64,000 bases of DNA from Pseudoalteromonas sp. XI10. Its GTDB lineage: Bacteria > Pseudomonadota > Gammaproteobacteria > Enterobacterales > Alteromonadaceae. A program made the translations under genes and the position numbers. Below, piece by piece: positions 17,431-25,979 of the stretch. The stretch is taken from assembly GCF_001469895.1 (NCBI RefSeq), contig NZ_LOPY01000011.1:62001-126000 (forward strand). The letters are read 5' to 3'. The notes under the pieces were generated by a model that saw only the letters and a program-made list of their open reading frames with translations, did no database searches and was not told the DNA's origin. Positions within the stretch are counted from its first letter, which is position 1. Every line of letters starts with the position of its first letter.

Positions 17431-18269
17431 GCGACAAAGTTATTGACCCACATGTGCACTTTTTTAACCTCACTGAGGGTCAATACACTTGGCTACAAGG
17501 TAGCAACCCTCCCGCTTGGCCAAATCTAGATAAAATAAAAAAACAAATTACTGCTTCAGAGCTTAAAGCCGCTTGCCCATTTCAACTAGAAGCGCTGGTG
17601 CATATTGAAGCTGGCTTTGATAACCAAGCGCCAGTGAATGAGCTTAATTGGCTTGCAACGCATTTAAATGACATTCCCTATCGCGCAATCAGCTACAGCG
17701 CGATTGACGCATCTACCAAACACTTTGAAGCGTCACTCAATGAGTTAAAGCACTCATCTTTGGTTGGTATTCGCGATATAACCGAAGGTGATGAAGCAAA
17801 GCGCTTATTAACTCCTCACTGCCAAGATAACCTAGCCATGCTCGCAAGCGAAAACTTACACTTTGAAGCACAGTTTGAAATTGAAAACATACAGGTAACC
17901 GAGCAACTTATTAAATATTGCACCGCACTGCCCTCATTACGTGTGGTAATTAATCATTTAGGCTTTATTAGTAATGAGCAAAGATGGCTCGAAGCAATCA
18001 TTAAACTCAGCCGCTGCGATAATATCGCGATAAAGTTCTCAGGGTTAGAGTTCACGCAAATAGCAGTAAACAAACATCTTTGGCTGGTTAATAATTTAGT
18101 TAAGTACTTTGGTGAACATCGAGTGATGTTTGCCAGTAATTTCCCTGTTTGCCAGATAAATACCAGCTACAAAAACTGCTGGGAGCACTATCACTCATTG
18201 TGCTCGCAGTCGAGTTTATGGCGTAAACTAAGCTATAAAAACGCCCGCGAAATCTATCTAATTGCTTAA
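17427..18269 (+). CDS. Amidohydrolase-family lactonase (COG3618-like)
   Basis: 280-residue cytoplasmic metal-dependent hydrolase of the amidohydrolase-2 group that includes L-fuconolactonase and L-rhamnonolactonase. The N-terminal D-x-H-x-H ligand set (IDPHVHFF, H9 and H11), the later VINHLGF histidine and the C-terminal MFASNFPV segment (where fuconolactonases usually have W/GSDWPV) are visible; the usual aspartate in that last motif is replaced by Asn. That substitution may alter metal or catalysis. It overlaps the SDR by 4 bases (ATGA). Likely role: opening of an aldonolactone made by the SDR. Confidence 0.75.
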   Translation: MSDKVIDPHVHFFNLTEGQYTWLQGSNPPAWPNLDKIKKQITASELKAACPFQLEALVHIEAGFDNQAPVNELNWLATHLNDIPYRAISYSAIDASTKHFEASLNELKHSSLVGIRDITEGDEAKRLLTPHCQDNLAMLASENLHFEAQFEIENIQVTEQLIKYCTALPSLRVVINHLGFISNEQRWLEAIIKLSRCDNIAIKFSGLEFTQIAVNKHLWLVNNLVKYFGEHRVMFASNFPVCQINTSYKNCWEHYHSLCSQSSLWRKLSYKNAREIYLIA

Positions 18270-18313
18270 AAACTAGCTATATTCAGGTCAGTAAAGCTGT
18301 TTAGGTTGGTGTT

Positions 18314-19861
18314 ATGTTTGTTCATTTTAAAAAGCCTTTAGCTGCTGTAGCAGTTACGTGTTCGCTTATCATTGCAGGCTGTGGTGGTTCTGGTAGCTCA
18401 GAGTCAGGGACTATCGATGCTGCTGATATCACATGGACTGAAGGTGTATTTGAGCCATCAAGTAGGTTTGACCAACAATGCCAAGCACTTAATGAAAAGC
18501 ACTGGCTACGCGCTTGGAGTCACGAAACCTACCTTTGGTATGACGAAATTGTTGATCGCGACCCTGCATTGACTGACGGTGTTTTAAATTACTTTGCCTT
18601 ATTAAAAACCCAAAACACCACTGATTCAGGTGCAAATAAAGATAACTTTCATGCCAGCTTGCCAACTGACGAGTGGCAAGCTCAGAGCCAATCGGGGCAG
18701 TCTTTTGGTTATGGCTTTAAACTTAAGTTAATCAGTGCCAGCGCCCCTCGCCAAGGGATTATCAGCTACACAGAACCTAACTCACCGGCTGAAAACCTCA
18801 ATCTGAGCCGAGGCTTAGAAGTCATTGAAGTGGATGGCGTTGACTTTGTAAATGCCAGCACCCAAGCTGAGGTTGATGTATTAAATGCAGGCCTCTTTCC
18901 ATCAGAGTCTGGCAAGGTGACCTCTTTTGTATTCAAAGACATTAATACCAGCGAAATTCGCGAAGTCACTATGACTGCACAAACTATTACAGGCCAAGCA
19001 GTTAGCAACATAAAGACCTTCGCCAATGGTGAAGTAGGCTACTTTCAGTTTAATCGCCATAATGCTGTAGCAGAAAAACCCTTATACGATGCCTTTAATA
19101 ATTTAGCTGCAAGTAACGTTAAAGATTTAATTATTGATATGCGCTATAACCCCGGTGGATTCCTGCAAATGGCCAGCCAAGTTGCTTACATGGTAGCTGG
19201 TGAAAGCAACACCACAGGTAAAATCTTCGAGCGCACTATTTTTAATGATCAGCATCCAACGTTTAACCCAATCACTGGCGATCGCTTAGAGCCTGTTTAT
19301 TTTACTGATGAGTTTTTAGGCTTTGCCGAAAACCCAGCTGTCAGCCCAGGAACCCCATTGCCTTCGTTGAACCTAGAACGTGTTTTTGTGCTGACAACAG
19401 GCAGCACCTGCTCAGCAAGTGAGGCAGTGATTAATGGCCTACGCGGTGCCGACATCGAGGTAATTCAAATAGGCGAAACAACCTGTGGCAAACCCTATGG
19501 TTACTACCCAACTGATAACTGTGATACTACGTATTTCAGCATTCAGTTTACGGGCGTCAACAATAAGGAATTTGGTGAATATGCAGATGGCTTTGCACCA
19601 CAAAACAGCAACGATAGCGAGTTTCAACCTGTAATGATCCCAGGCTGCGCTGTTGCTGACGACTTCACTCATCAATTAGGAGATGAAAGTGAAGCTATGC
19701 TAAGTACAGCGCTTAGCTATCGTGAGACTGGCCGCTGTCCTGCCGCCACTTCAACGATTAGTGAACAAGGGTTTGCACCGGCTATTTTTACAGACACACC
19801 GAAAGTGCTTGATACCCGTACTTCTACCTTGCTTCAGCAAAGTAAAATTTTAGAGCAGTAG
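18314..19861 (+). CDS. S41-family C-terminal processing peptidase, lipoprotein
   Basis: 515-residue lipoprotein (lipobox IAGC, C23) followed by a Gly/Ser linker, an N-terminal helical segment, a PDZ domain (about 145-220, IISYTEPNSPAENLNLSRGLEVIEVDG) and an S41 tail-specific protease domain. The catalytic pair is visible: Ser367 in STCSASEA and Lys393 in TTCGKPYG. The Cys residues near both (C366, C391, C408) and in the C-terminal region may form disulfides, fitting a periplasmic or surface location. The substrate is unknown. It shares a strand with the SDR/lactonase pair but nothing ties it to sugar metabolism. Confidence 0.87.
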   Translation: MFVHFKKPLAAVAVTCSLIIAGCGGSGSSESGTIDAADITWTEGVFEPSSRFDQQCQALNEKHWLRAWSHETYLWYDEIVDRDPALTDGVLNYFALLKTQNTTDSGANKDNFHASLPTDEWQAQSQSGQSFGYGFKLKLISASAPRQGIISYTEPNSPAENLNLSRGLEVIEVDGVDFVNASTQAEVDVLNAGLFPSESGKVTSFVFKDINTSEIREVTMTAQTITGQAVSNIKTFANGEVGYFQFNRHNAVAEKPLYDAFNNLAASNVKDLIIDMRYNPGGFLQMASQVAYMVAGESNTTGKIFERTIFNDQHPTFNPITGDRLEPVYFTDEFLGFAENPAVSPGTPLPSLNLERVFVLTTGSTCSASEAVINGLRGADIEVIQIGETTCGKPYGYYPTDNCDTTYFSIQFTGVNNKEFGEYADGFAPQNSNDSEFQPVMIPGCAVADDFTHQLGDESEAMLSTALSYRETGRCPAATSTISEQGFAPAIFTDTPKVLDTRTSTLLQQSKILEQ

Positions 19862-19869
19862 GAACCTTA

Positions 19870-20244
19870 ATGAGAGCCCAACTAACTAGTCTATTACTGT
19901 TATCGACACTGCTAGGCTGTAGTGCTCAAAGCCAAGAGCCTACACCTAAATTGCAATATGCACGGCTTATGGAGCCGCAAAGTGAACTAATAGCGCAAGG
20001 TATCGCAAGGTTGATGCACAGCAAGCCAATTGCTGTTGCCGATGATGCGTTTATAAATAGCAGTATATTAGTGACTGATAGTATGAATGTACTGGATGCG
20101 CAAGGTAACCCGATAATGGGTAAACAGCTAGCTATGCCTGAGCGTTTTGAATTATTAATCAAAAATAAAATGTGTTTTGTGCGCCATCTAGATAGTAAAG
20201 CGACCGAGCCACTGCCTTTGGTAAAATGTAAACCGATAAACTAA
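19870..20244 (+). CDS. Small hypothetical lipoprotein
   Basis: 124-residue protein with a short signal and lipobox LLGC (C17). The rest shows no domain that I recognise; it includes two Cys (KMCFVRHLD, LVKCKPIN) that could pair. AGGAA is 5 bases before the ATG and the gene starts 8 bases after the S41 peptidase stop, so the two form an operon. It may be an accessory or inhibitor of the peptidase, which is inference from position only. Confidence 0.65.
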   Translation: MRAQLTSLLLLSTLLGCSAQSQEPTPKLQYARLMEPQSELIAQGIARLMHSKPIAVADDAFINSSILVTDSMNVLDAQGNPIMGKQLAMPERFELLIKNKMCFVRHLDSKATEPLPLVKCKPIN

Positions 20245-20265
20245 CCTAAACTAAAAAGCAGATAT

Positions 20266-20291
20266 AAAAAAAGCCCTTACGGGCTTTTTTA
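20266..20291. terminator. Bidirectional terminator between facing operons
   Basis: AAAAAAGCCC-ttac-GGGCTTTTTT, a near-perfect symmetrical hairpin with A and T tracts on both sides, between the small lipoprotein gene and the convergent dehydratase gene. Confidence 0.88.
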
Positions 20292-20308
20292 AAATATATT
20301 AGTGAGTA

Positions 20309-21484
20309 TTACTTAATCTCAACACGTTGTGAGCGCATAACGACTTCATCATTTAATTCAATACCGATACCTGGCTCTTCTGATACTTGGAAGAAACCAT
20401 TTTTAGGTTGTGGATCTTGAATACACAATTCACGGTTCCATTTTTTAATCGCATAGGTGTGATGTTCGTGAATTAAGAAGTTAGGAATTGCGGTTTCTAG
20501 GTGTAACGAAGCTGCAGTTGCTACTGGGCCGCCACACACGTGAGCTTGAATTCGCACATCAAAGATATCAGCATAATCACACACTTTTTTAGTTTCAGTG
20601 AAACCACCACACAGGCCTAAGTCTGGCTGTAGTACATCAATACTTTGATCTTCTAAGTATGGACGCACACCCCAGCGGTTATACAAACGTTCACCACCTG
20701 CAATTGGCACCGCTACTTTGTCAGCAACTTTTGCATGTAATGAATGATTTAAGTAATTCACAGGCTCTTCGTAATACATACAATCGAACTCTTCAGCAAT
20801 TTCACCAATTTGAATTGCTGATGTCGCACCAGGTAAGCTGTGACACTCAAAAATAATGTCAACTTCGTCACCGACTGCTTCACGAATAGCCTGCATACGC
20901 GCACGGTATAATTTCATTTCTGCACGAGAAATAATGTTAGTGCGATCGTAATAAGTATTGCCGTTTTTATCGTACTGGATTGGGTCAACTTTTACCGCAT
21001 CATACCCTTCAGCCATCGCCTTAAGCGCTGCTTCTGCGTATTCTTCTGGGTGAACAAGCGCTTTAAATTCGCTGTCCCAGTCAAACTGTAATTGTGATGC
21101 ATAAGTACGCAGCTTATCGTTAACTTTGCCACCTAATAGCTGGTAAACAGGCAAGCCTAATGCTTTACCTTTAATATCCCAAAGTGCAGTATCAATGGCG
21201 CTCATTGCTGCATATACAACAGGACCACCACCTAAACCCCAAAAGCTTTCGCGTAGCATTCGTGACCAAAGTTTTTCTGTTTGAAATGGGTCATGACCAA
21301 TTAAAAAGGCATCAGCCATTTCTTTGATCATTGCCGCAGCTGCACTATGACCTAAATCATAAGCCAGACCCGCTTCACCCACACCGCTAATACCTTCATC
21401 GGTGTGAATACGCACAAAAACAGGTGTCCAAGCAGGTCTGTCTGGACAATGAATATCGAACACTTCGACGCGATTAACTTTCAT
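20309..21484 (-). CDS. Enolase-superfamily sugar-acid dehydratase (ManD/galactonate dehydratase-like)
   Basis: 391-residue mandelate racemase/muconate lactonizing family enzyme that would dehydrate an aldonic acid to a 2-keto-3-deoxy acid. Key positions: K165-V-D167 on the second barrel strand, metal ligands E213 (FECH, with H215), E239/E240 (YYEEP) and E265 (GGER), and H315 in QAHVCGG, the place of the catalytic His in galactonate dehydratases. The first ligand is Glu where ManD members carry Asp. AAGGAG lies 5 bases upstream of the start. It is 9 bases from the class II aldolase upstream, so the two are co-transcribed. The aldonate substrate is not determined. Confidence 0.85.
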   Translation of the reverse strand: MKVNRVEVFDIHCPDRPAWTPVFVRIHTDEGISGVGEAGLAYDLGHSAAAAMIKEMADAFLIGHDPFQTEKLWSRMLRESFWGLGGGPVVYAAMSAIDTALWDIKGKALGLPVYQLLGGKVNDKLRTYASQLQFDWDSEFKALVHPEEYAEAALKAMAEGYDAVKVDPIQYDKNGNTYYDRTNIISRAEMKLYRARMQAIREAVGDEVDIIFECHSLPGATSAIQIGEIAEEFDCMYYEEPVNYLNHSLHAKVADKVAVPIAGGERLYNRWGVRPYLEDQSIDVLQPDLGLCGGFTETKKVCDYADIFDVRIQAHVCGGPVATAASLHLETAIPNFLIHEHHTYAIKKWNRELCIQDPQPKNGFFQVSEEPGIGIELNDEVVMRSQRVEIK

Positions 21485-21493
21485 GGTTACTCC

Positions 21494-22261
21494 TTACTGA
21501 GCAAAACTGGGATCAAGACGATAAGCTTTACGCAACATGGCTGGCCAAGCTAACTGGCCACCTGTGCTGCCACTATGCACGACATTCGCTTGATTATAAA
21601 TATTATCGATAATAGGTTGTGGTACTGGAATTGCCGTTTGACCACTGGCTTGAATAGCCAATTGAATTTCACAGGCACGCTGCAAATCATAAAATCGCAT
21701 AAAGGCATCTCCTACTGTTGGGCCAACAGTTAAGCCACCGTGGTTAACCAATAGCATGTGATTAGTAGTGCCTAAATCATCTTGCAAGCGCTTTTTCTCA
21801 TCACTGTTTACCGCTAGCCCTTCGTAGCCATGATAAGACAATGATGGCAATGAGAACATTGAGTATTGGCTAAGTGGTAACAGGCCTTTTTCTTGCGTTG
21901 CAACGGCGATGGTTTCTTTTGTGTGTAAATGAATAACACAGTGAGCGTCATCACGAACTTCATGAATAGCGCTGTGAATAGTGAAACCAGCCGGATTAAT
22001 TTTAAATGGCGTGTCATCAAGAATATTGCCAGCTAAATCGACCTTCACAAGATTAGATGCCGTCACTTCATCAAAACTAAGACCAAATGCATTAACTAAA
22101 TAGTGATCTGTGCCCGGTAAACGTGCCGATAGGTGGGTATAAATTAAATCCCCCCATCTAAAGTGCTCAACTAAACGGTAACATGCAGCTAAATCAACAC
22201 GAAGCTGCCATTCTTGTTCAGATACTTTATTTTTTAAATCGAGTTTTGGTAAGTCAAACAT
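21494..22261 (-). CDS. Class II aldolase/adducin family protein
   Basis: 255-residue zinc-dependent aldolase or epimerase-like protein. The zinc ligands appear in CVIHLHTKE (H-x-H) and in LLVNHGGLTVG. The start at ATG 22261 has AAGG 6 bases before it; an in-frame upstream Met at 22291 has no ribosome site and adds non-family residues. As first gene of a two-gene operon with the dehydratase, it may cleave the 2-keto-3-deoxy acid. Many members of this family have other roles (methylthioribulose-phosphate dehydratase, adducin-like), so the reaction is inference. Confidence 0.8.
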   Translation of the reverse strand: MFDLPKLDLKNKVSEQEWQLRVDLAACYRLVEHFRWGDLIYTHLSARLPGTDHYLVNAFGLSFDEVTASNLVKVDLAGNILDDTPFKINPAGFTIHSAIHEVRDDAHCVIHLHTKETIAVATQEKGLLPLSQYSMFSLPSLSYHGYEGLAVNSDEKKRLQDDLGTTNHMLLVNHGGLTVGPTVGDAFMRFYDLQRACEIQLAIQASGQTAIPVPQPIIDNIYNQANVVHSGSTGGQLAWPAMLRKAYRLDPSFAQ

Positions 22262-22343
22262 GGAAAACCTTGTATATGTGACACTGCACAAATAGATGTA
22301 TAGAAGTCTAAATCACTATTAATAGATGATCAATAGGTGATAC

Positions 22344-22375
22344 AAAAAGGCCACATCAATTGATGTGGCCTTTTC
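22344..22375 (-). terminator. Terminator of the cytochrome c gene
   Basis: Perfect 13-base arm palindrome AAAAGGCCACATC / GATGTGGCCTTTT with AATT at the centre; on the minus strand it is followed by T and GTA. It lies 16 bases past the cytochrome stop. Confidence 0.85.
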
Positions 22376-22390
22376 ACGCTAAAATGGTGT

Positions 22391-22714
22391 TTATTTTACT
22401 TGTGATAAGTAATCAGCAATTGCAGCCATTTCTTCTTCAGATACGTTTGCAACCATTGCTTTCATCGCAGCAGCCATACCGTTGCTACGCGCACCTGACT
22501 TAATGTCTTTCATTTGTGCTAGTAAGTACTCTTTATTTTGACCATTTAATTTAGGGTACTGAGCCATGATAGGCGCTTTACCTTCTGCACCGTGGCAAGT
22601 TTGGCAAAGCTTAGCTGTGTATAGTGTTGCACCATCCGCAGCCATAGTGTTGAAAGATAGGCTTGCAGCCATTGCAATGCCAGCCCCACATAAAATTTTC
22701 GTGATCTTGCTCAT
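22391..22714 (-). CDS. Periplasmic c-type cytochrome (c553/class I)
   Basis: 107-residue single-haem cytochrome with a signal peptide (cut after MAA near residue 25-26). The haem motif is C37-Q-T-C40-H41, and the likely sixth ligand Met lies in SNGMAAAMKAMV. The mature protein is about 81 residues, the size of small soluble c553 electron carriers feeding terminal oxidases. It is monocistronic, with its own terminator and AGAGAAG before the start. Confidence 0.88.
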   Translation of the reverse strand: MSKITKILCGAGIAMAASLSFNTMAADGATLYTAKLCQTCHGAEGKAPIMAQYPKLNGQNKEYLLAQMKDIKSGARSNGMAAAMKAMVANVSEEEMAAIADYLSQVK

Positions 22715-22817
22715 TTGTATCTTCTCTTTTTTGACGGGTTATTAAACATTTTCTTTAGTGTAGACCATGATTTAACAATATTGCACCCGAAAATTGTAAC
22801 GGCAATAGAAACAGTCA

Positions 22818-23357
22818 CTACCAAATTAAATCATCAGGTACTTCAAAATCAGCATACGGATCATCTTCATCCTTTTGCTTATCTTCAGGCTCAACATGGA
22901 ACACTATGTAGTCTTCGCTGACTTCAGCGACTTTTCGTGCTGGTTCGTCTTCCAGTACAAAAAATTGGCCTTCTAAAACACAAATTGCTAAACGGCCACC
23001 AGCTAGGGCCTTTTGTGTTTTTTCGTTTACTTCGAGCTCTTTCACTTTATTTTGATAAGTGAAGTTAAATGTACGATCACCACGGATCTCATCTTGATTG
23101 TGATGCTCTAAAATCTGCTTAACGCGCGCTACTTGCTCACGTTGCTTTTGCTCTTCTAAACGCGCTTGATTTAGCTCATCGGCTTTTTTCTGCTGCTCAA
23201 GCTTAGTTTGTTCAATATGTTTTTGCAGATCGCTAGGATTACTCGTGGCGCCTTTCTTTTTCTTCTTTTGCTGTTTGCGCTTTTCTGTTTTGGCTACTTT
23301 AGCTTTATGTGCCGTAGTAAGACCAGCTTTAAGTAATTGATCTTGTAATGAACCCAT
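22818..23357 (-). CDS. yaiL: DUF2058 (YaiL-like) nucleoprotein family
   Basis: 179-residue soluble protein. The N-terminal MGSLQDQLLKAGL opening is the family hallmark, followed by a very basic stretch (lysine-rich about 24-36), a charged coiled coil (45-85) and a compact C-terminal domain (FNFTYQNKVKEL to DDLIW). The lysine-rich region suggests nucleic-acid binding, and the E. coli homologue is often described as a nucleoprotein/polynucleotide-associated enzyme without a defined reaction. It stands alone, divergent from the MFS gene. Confidence 0.87.
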   Translation of the reverse strand: MGSLQDQLLKAGLTTAHKAKVAKTEKRKQQKKKKKGATSNPSDLQKHIEQTKLEQQKKADELNQARLEEQKQREQVARVKQILEHHNQDEIRGDRTFNFTYQNKVKELEVNEKTQKALAGGRLAICVLEGQFFVLEDEPARKVAEVSEDYIVFHVEPEDKQKDEDDPYADFEVPDDLIW

Positions 23358-23589
23358 GACGAAATTCCAATTTATTAATGCGTATTAGGGTTATTTTAAT
23401 CAGCTCTGCCAACAAATAACAGTACTGAGCCCACTTGATTCACAGCAATCGAGTATATTGGTGTGAGATTAACACGCGATGAAATCATGACATATTGATT
23501 TAACGCAAGATTTATCATTTTAGTCGCCTTTGAACTTGTAAAAAAACCTGTACCCGATAAGCTAGGGCTTTTCCTCTTGGGAGCTAAAA

Positions 23590-24726
23590 ATGCAGCTGCG
23601 ACATTTGTTACTTTGCTCTGTGTTTATTTTCTTTGTTTTATACGCCCCACAACCCTTACTTGGATTATTTGCCAGTCATTTTTCTGTGTCACCTGCTACT
23701 GCTGGTAGCTTAATGACTGCTACTATGTTGCCACTAGCCATTGCTCCTTTAGTGTATGGCTTGTTTTTAGCTAAGCGAAACCCACTAACAATTTTAAAGA
23801 TTGCCATGTTTGTGTTAGCAATCAGCTGTATAGCTTTTACTTTAGCACCAAGTTTTGAGCTGCTATTGCTAGTTCGCTTTATTCAAGGGATCACTCTACC
23901 TGCGGCTCTTACAGCCATGACCAGTTATATCGGTGTGACTTTTCAGGCTGACCAATTACAACGTAATATGACGCTTTACATTGGCAGCACCATTGTTGGT
24001 GGCTACTTCGGACGTATGCTCGCCGCATTGTTTACTGACTTTTTAAGCTGGCAAAGTTTTTATTATGTGATTGCGCTTGGCTTAGTACTATTTGCACTCG
24101 CCATTCCTAAATCAAACAAAGGGGCGAGTATTCATGCAGCAAAGTCGCCGCTATTGTATCTAAAGCAGTTAAAAGACCCGCTGGTATTAAAGCTCTACGG
24201 AGCGGTGTTTTGTATGTTCTTTTGTTTTGCGGCACTGTTAAATTATTTACCTTTCATTCTGCAAGACAGTTTTGCTATCACTAACACCCGAGACATCGGA
24301 CTGGTTTACAGCGGTTATTTGCTTGGTGCACTAGCTTCTATAGCCACACCTTGGTTGTTACGAAAGTCATCAACACCTTGGCGTTTACTAACCTGGGTTT
24401 TTGTATTTTATAGCCTGACAATGGTGCTATTGATGAGCCAACAGTTATTACTTTTTGTTATTGCTTTTACTGGCTTTTGTGGCGCAATGTTTGTTATCCA
24501 CTCAAGTGCCGCTCCACTGGTAAATAAAATCAGCAGCGCACCTGCGAGTGTCACCAATGGCGGTTATGTATCGTTTTATTATAGCGGTGGGGCATTAGGT
24601 TCATTATTACCAGGGCTGGTATATCAGCAACACGGCCAAGTTGCCTTTATGACCGTGCTACTTTTAGTCTGCTTAGTGGGTTTAAGCTTAGTTTATTTGG
24701 CAGGTAGAAATACGATACGCGGTTGA
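23590..24726 (+). CDS. MFS transporter (YnfM-like)
   Basis: 378-residue inner-membrane permease with about 12 hydrophobic segments and the typical break after TM6 (loop at about 180-205, IPKSNKGASIH). The LVRFIQGITLPAA stretch in TM4-5 matches the drug-efflux/YnfM branch. The substrate is unknown. Its last 34 bases overlap the end of the convergent deacylase gene. GGGAG lies 6 bases before the ATG. The length is slightly shorter than the usual 400. Confidence 0.82.
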   Translation: MQLRHLLLCSVFIFFVLYAPQPLLGLFASHFSVSPATAGSLMTATMLPLAIAPLVYGLFLAKRNPLTILKIAMFVLAISCIAFTLAPSFELLLLVRFIQGITLPAALTAMTSYIGVTFQADQLQRNMTLYIGSTIVGGYFGRMLAALFTDFLSWQSFYYVIALGLVLFALAIPKSNKGASIHAAKSPLLYLKQLKDPLVLKLYGAVFCMFFCFAALLNYLPFILQDSFAITNTRDIGLVYSGYLLGALASIATPWLLRKSSTPWRLLTWVFVFYSLTMVLLMSQQLLLFVIAFTGFCGAMFVIHSSAAPLVNKISSAPASVTNGGYVSFYYSGGALGSLLPGLVYQQHGQVAFMTVLLLVCLVGLSLVYLAGRNTIRG

Positions 24727-25193
24727 TGCCCGGTACTTTCAAAAAACAGCTCTAAGTCCTCTTTTTTCATCAGCCAAGTGGCGGTATTTTCAAAAGGGTG
24801 ACAATGAAAAAGCTCGTTAAACCAAATTTCTTGGTCTAGCCAAAGAGTGACATTATTTTGCTTATCGTTTAACAGTGCCAACATAGAAACACAGCCCGGT
24901 GGCACTTTAAGATAACGCGCTAATCGCTCATCAGATGCAAACCCTAAACGCGATAACCCCTGCTGCTGAGCAATGGCTTTTAAGTCGAGTTGTTTGTCGT
25001 GAGCGGTGATCACTAAAAAGTGGCGCTTACCTTCGTTATCTCGTAAAAACAGGTTTTTTAAACGAGTGCCCGGTCTATCGAGCATAAACTTATCGGCATC
25101 TAAGCTGCCGTGTAATGGTGGATGCTCAATCACATCATAATTAATATCTAATTGAGCTAGCGTAGCAGCTAACTTGCTTTTATCTGCATACAT
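24693..25193 (-). CDS. YbaK/ProX-family aminoacyl-tRNA deacylase (PrdX-like)
   Basis: 166-residue protein of the prolyl-tRNA-editing superfamily, likely hydrolysing mischarged Ala-tRNA(Pro) or a related species in trans. The sequence shows the family pattern LFLRDNEGKRHFLVITAHDKQLDLK, then PPGCVSMLALLNDK and the C-terminal HPFENTATWLMKKEDL. It is the free-standing form rather than an insertion in ProRS. The 3' end overlaps the MFS gene by 34 bases. The gene abuts the stop of the upstream lipoprotein gene exactly. Confidence 0.85.
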   Translation of the reverse strand: MYADKSKLAATLAQLDINYDVIEHPPLHGSLDADKFMLDRPGTRLKNLFLRDNEGKRHFLVITAHDKQLDLKAIAQQQGLSRLGFASDERLARYLKVPPGCVSMLALLNDKQNNVTLWLDQEIWFNELFHCHPFENTATWLMKKEDLELFFESTGHQPRIVFLPAK

Positions 25194-25580
25194 TTACAAA
25201 CAACGTCCTCGTAATTGCACACTTAAATCACGCCATAATACTTCGTCAATAACGTGTTTATCGTCGCAGTATTGTCGTTCTTTAAGCTCTTCATTTAATA
25301 ATTCAACCGCTTGGTCTTCGAGCATAAGTTTTAAGTTGCTCGACTCTTCAAATACTTCTTGCTCGGCAAAATCTTTAAACTGCCTGCGTGTCATTGGCTT
25401 ATCGAGATTAATCGGGCGTCTGCCCTGTGCTTTAACTGACACCACATAGGCAAAAATTTTATTGCCTTGCTCATCATTTTTTTCGTAAAACTGCTTATTA
25501 TTGATTTCAAAAGGAGGCGCTTCTTGTTGGCTTGCGCAACCGGCAAGTAAAACAACCAAAAGCCATGCTATTTTTTTCAT
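25194..25580 (-). CDS. Small hypothetical lipoprotein
   Basis: 128-residue product with signal and lipobox LAGC (C15). The remainder is charged, with mixed helix and strand (RRQFKDFAEQEVFEES and ELLNEELKERQYC), and contains two more Cys near the end. No family is recognised. Its stop directly abuts the deacylase start, so they are probably one transcript, but the products act in different compartments. Confidence 0.62.
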   Translation of the reverse strand: MKKIAWLLVVLLAGCASQQEAPPFEINNKQFYEKNDEQGNKIFAYVVSVKAQGRRPINLDKPMTRRQFKDFAEQEVFEESSNLKLMLEDQAVELLNEELKERQYCDDKHVIDEVLWRDLSVQLRGRCL

Positions 25581-25668
25581 TATTGGATAAGCCTTGAACA
25601 GTGAATGCGCTTTAGTCTACCAAAAATAAAACAACAGAGTAAAAAATCGAACATTTTAAAAAAAATAC

Positions 25669-25697
25669 TTGACCACAAATGCAAAAATATTTAAAGT
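25669..25697 (+). promoter_or_regulatory. Sigma70 promoter of tRNA-Ala
   Basis: TTGACC (25669-25674), 17-base spacer, TAAAGT (25692-25697), followed by TTCACCCCGC, a GC-rich discriminator typical of stringently controlled stable-RNA promoters. It lies 48 bases before the tRNA. Confidence 0.65.
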
Positions 25698-25745
25698 TCA
25701 CCCCGCTTGAGACGCAAGACTTGAGCATCCTGTATTTAGGAATGT

Positions 25746-25821
25746 GGGGCTATAGCTCAGCTGGGAGAGCGCCTGCCTTGCACGCAGGAGGTCAGCAGTT
25801 CGATCCTGCTTAGCTCCACCA
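25746..25821 (+). tRNA. tRNA-Ala (anticodon UGC)
   Basis: 76-base cloverleaf including an encoded 3' CCA. The acceptor GGGGCTA pairs with TAGCTCC (one G-U), the D-loop is AGCTGGGAGAG, and the anticodon stem CCTGC/GCAGG encloses CTTGCAC with TGC at the anticodon position. The T arm is AGCAG-TTCGATC-CTGCT. It stands alone outside an rRNA operon. Confidence 0.96.
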
Positions 25822-25931
25822 CTTTCCTACCTCTCTTTAGGCAATCTGCCAAATTTTTAATAAAAACCAATAGATTCCAAATTCAAGCGTCTTTATTAGT
25901 CTTTCTGCTGTCTTCTTTTTATTTTAGACAC

Positions 25932-25960
25932 AAAAAAACCGAGCAAAGCCCGGCTTTTTA
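25932..25960 (-). terminator. Terminator of proBA
   Basis: CCGaGC-aaa-GCcCGG stem (one mismatch); on the minus strand it is followed by seven T residues. It lies 20 bases past the proA stop. Confidence 0.75.
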
Positions 25961-25979
25961 AACAATTACTTTTTAGTGA

